Of a DNA stretch of 64,000 bases, positions 62,494 through 64,000 are shown piece after piece. The stretch's first letter is position 1. Every line of letters begins with the position of its first letter. The translations under genes and the position numbers were made by a program. The stretch lies in the NCBI RefSeq assembly GCF_026151205.1, contig NC_087083.1, forward strand, positions 558,001 to 622,000, read 5' to 3'. The notes under the pieces are model-generated. The model was not told where the DNA came from and searched no databases. It was given only the letters and a program-made list of their open reading frames with translations. The DNA comes from Bolinopsis microptera. Lineage: Eukaryota; Ctenophora; Tentaculata; Lobata; Bolinopsidae.

Positions 62494-64000
62494 CTAATTC
62501 TTCAATGAAAAGTTTTCACATTTGGGCAGATCCAAGTTGCTCCAAACATCATCCAGCGCGCTGATCAAGTAGTCCATCATGCGGGGTGTATGGTAGGGGG
62601 TGGCCACGAAACGGAGTAACTCCCTTCCTCTAGGTACCGTCGGGTAGTTTATCGCCTGTGAAGTGGTCACTTGAATGTTTCTTTTTTAGGTATATTTTTA
62701 ATGCGTGTAATAAATATTGGAACTTATTGGTTATATTTAGGAGGTCAGAGGTGCAAGATAATTTTCAGTTGATATAAAATATTATTGATCATAAAAGCCA
62801 AAAACGTGCCAAAAACGTGTCTTCGTTAATTATCAAACAAGTAGTTAAAAATAATCAGTATATACATTATACCTGTACGTAGAGCTTGTGTTTCTCAAGA
62901 AGGGTATCCATGCAGAGTGTAGCCTTTAGAGCGTCTCCTATGTGAAGAGGAACTATGTGACTTGGACAGTCCAGTACCGGGAATCCAGCTTTTAACTGTA
63001 GGATTTTACTTTTTTAATAAATAAATAAGTGAATTTTATTATTGTGCTTTTATTTTAATTTACTATTAAGTTAAAAAGGTTATCGAATAAAGATCAAATT
63101 TATTAAAATAATATATACTATTTAGTGATTATTTTACTAATCCACCTAGTAGACTTTTAAACGTTTGAAACATACCAGTTTGACTCTAAGAAGATTATAC
63201 GCAGCGCGATGACGGAGGCGCAGTTCACGTCCCTCCTGCTGCGCGAGAATGTTGATACTAGTGACAGCACCAGCCGCAGTACTAGGTGGTATGGAGGTGG
63301 TGAAGATTAGACCTGAACCGAGACTTCTCACTACATCAATCAGAGGTCCTGAGAGAAATTATTTTATTTTTTTATTAATTGTTTCTCGTTTATTTTCCAT
63401 GGAAATAATCTTTATCAAGCTTAAAAGAAATTTTAGAGAACCCGAAAAATAATTCTTTTTATTAACACCATTGGCCTAGGCTGGTTCAATAATCATAGAA
63501 GTCTACATTATATAATTCATTAAACAACAGTTCAACTGTTGAACAATTACCAGTAGAAGCAATATAACCACCGACCAGACCGTAAGATTTACCCAAAGTA
63601 CCAGATACAATATCAATCTTGTGTGCCATGCCCCGCTCCTCCGCAAGTCCCGCGCCATGGTAACCATACAAACCCACTGCATGTACCTGTCGTGAAGTAC
63701 AATATTAATGTACAAGCTCATTATCGTTATGGAATTAAGAATCTTTGGTCCACCGAGACACAATCACTCAATAGTTGTATAGAAAATGGGGCAGAATATA
63801 CGTATTATCATAAAACTTGATATAACAAATAATTAAATACATGACAATATAATTCGGACTCTCCAATAATCAGTCCAATCATTTTCGTAGCCTAAACATT
63901 AATTTTTGTCTCCATGTTGTATATCAATGCATTTTTTGATAAAAGTTTCAAATCAAATCAGTTTAATACCTCATCAGTAACTAATAAAATACAGGAAATA
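62494..64000 (-). CDS. ALAS: 5-aminolevulinate synthase, C-terminal exons (partial, start off the right edge)
   Basis: ALAS condenses glycine and succinyl-CoA to 5-aminolevulinate in the mitochondrial matrix, the first step of animal haem synthesis, using pyridoxal phosphate. Minus-strand exons: 63551-63686, 63176-63348, 62873-62995 and 62494-62655, phases 1, 0, 0, ending in TAG. The first contains VHAVGLYG and [18 protein letters not shown], whose GTLGK lysine forms the Schiff base with the cofactor. The second has [10 protein letters not shown], the third [13 protein letters not shown], and the last [16 protein letters not shown]. All match animal ALAS in order, with no frameshift. The tail after the conserved fold is short (CENFSLKN). 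A further upstream exon end probably lies at 63970 (VTDE, before VHA), reaching the window edge or forming a tiny 11-nt exon. The N-terminal half and mitochondrial presequence are outside the window. Confidence 0.93.

Overview
The window is from an animal nuclear genome that is AT-rich, intron-rich and dominated by tandem repeats. Evidence for this is the GT/AG-spliced, phase-consistent exons of two conserved eukaryotic genes (VPS11 and 5-aminolevulinate synthase), a CR1-like LINE, and several DNA-transposon relics. The sequence alone does not fix the species; an invertebrate is the safest reading.

Layout. 1-3768 is a 40-bp satellite. 3769-38392 is one 34.6-kb mobile element. It has nearly identical terminal inverted repeats of about 2.98 kb (3769-6747 and 35415-38392), termini AG...CT, and a clean 6-bp target duplication TAATAA cut out of the same 40-bp satellite, which resumes at 38399 and runs to about 44545. 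The interior carries three plus-strand spliced genes: gene A (8616-20158, 9 exons), gene B (20401-22467, 7 exons) and gene C (22697-32327, 5 exons, about 1185 aa). Almost all introns in A and B are phase 1. I do not recognise any of the three. Gene A ends in a small-barrel-like domain. B and C each carry a CPxC zinc-finger-like motif. An 86-bp satellite of about 8 kb fills one intron of gene A, and a roughly 183-bp satellite fills both of the first two introns of gene C. The element resembles Polintons in duplication length and terminal AG, but I see no Polinton gene. It may be an undescribed type of giant DNA transposon, with gene C as the best transposase candidate.

44545-46774 holds a LINE reverse-transcriptase remnant and a mariner-like MITE. 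46775-61829 (minus strand) holds the first ten exons of VPS11, the HOPS/CORVET core subunit. Its introns are swollen by minisatellites that begin at, or include, the splice sites. A 72-bp unit (58 copies) contains the 3' splice site plus the first part of exon 8 and stays in the VPS11 reading frame throughout. A 65-bp unit (about 16 copies) contains the end of exon 5 plus its 5' splice site. The edge of exon 3 is duplicated once. A CR1-like LINE sits antisense in intron 7. The C-terminal half of VPS11 is not in the window. If the gene is intact, its intron 10 must hold the satellite and the whole giant element.

62494-64000 (minus strand) holds the last exons of 5-aminolevulinate synthase, including the pyridoxal-phosphate lysine. 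Its start lies off the right edge.
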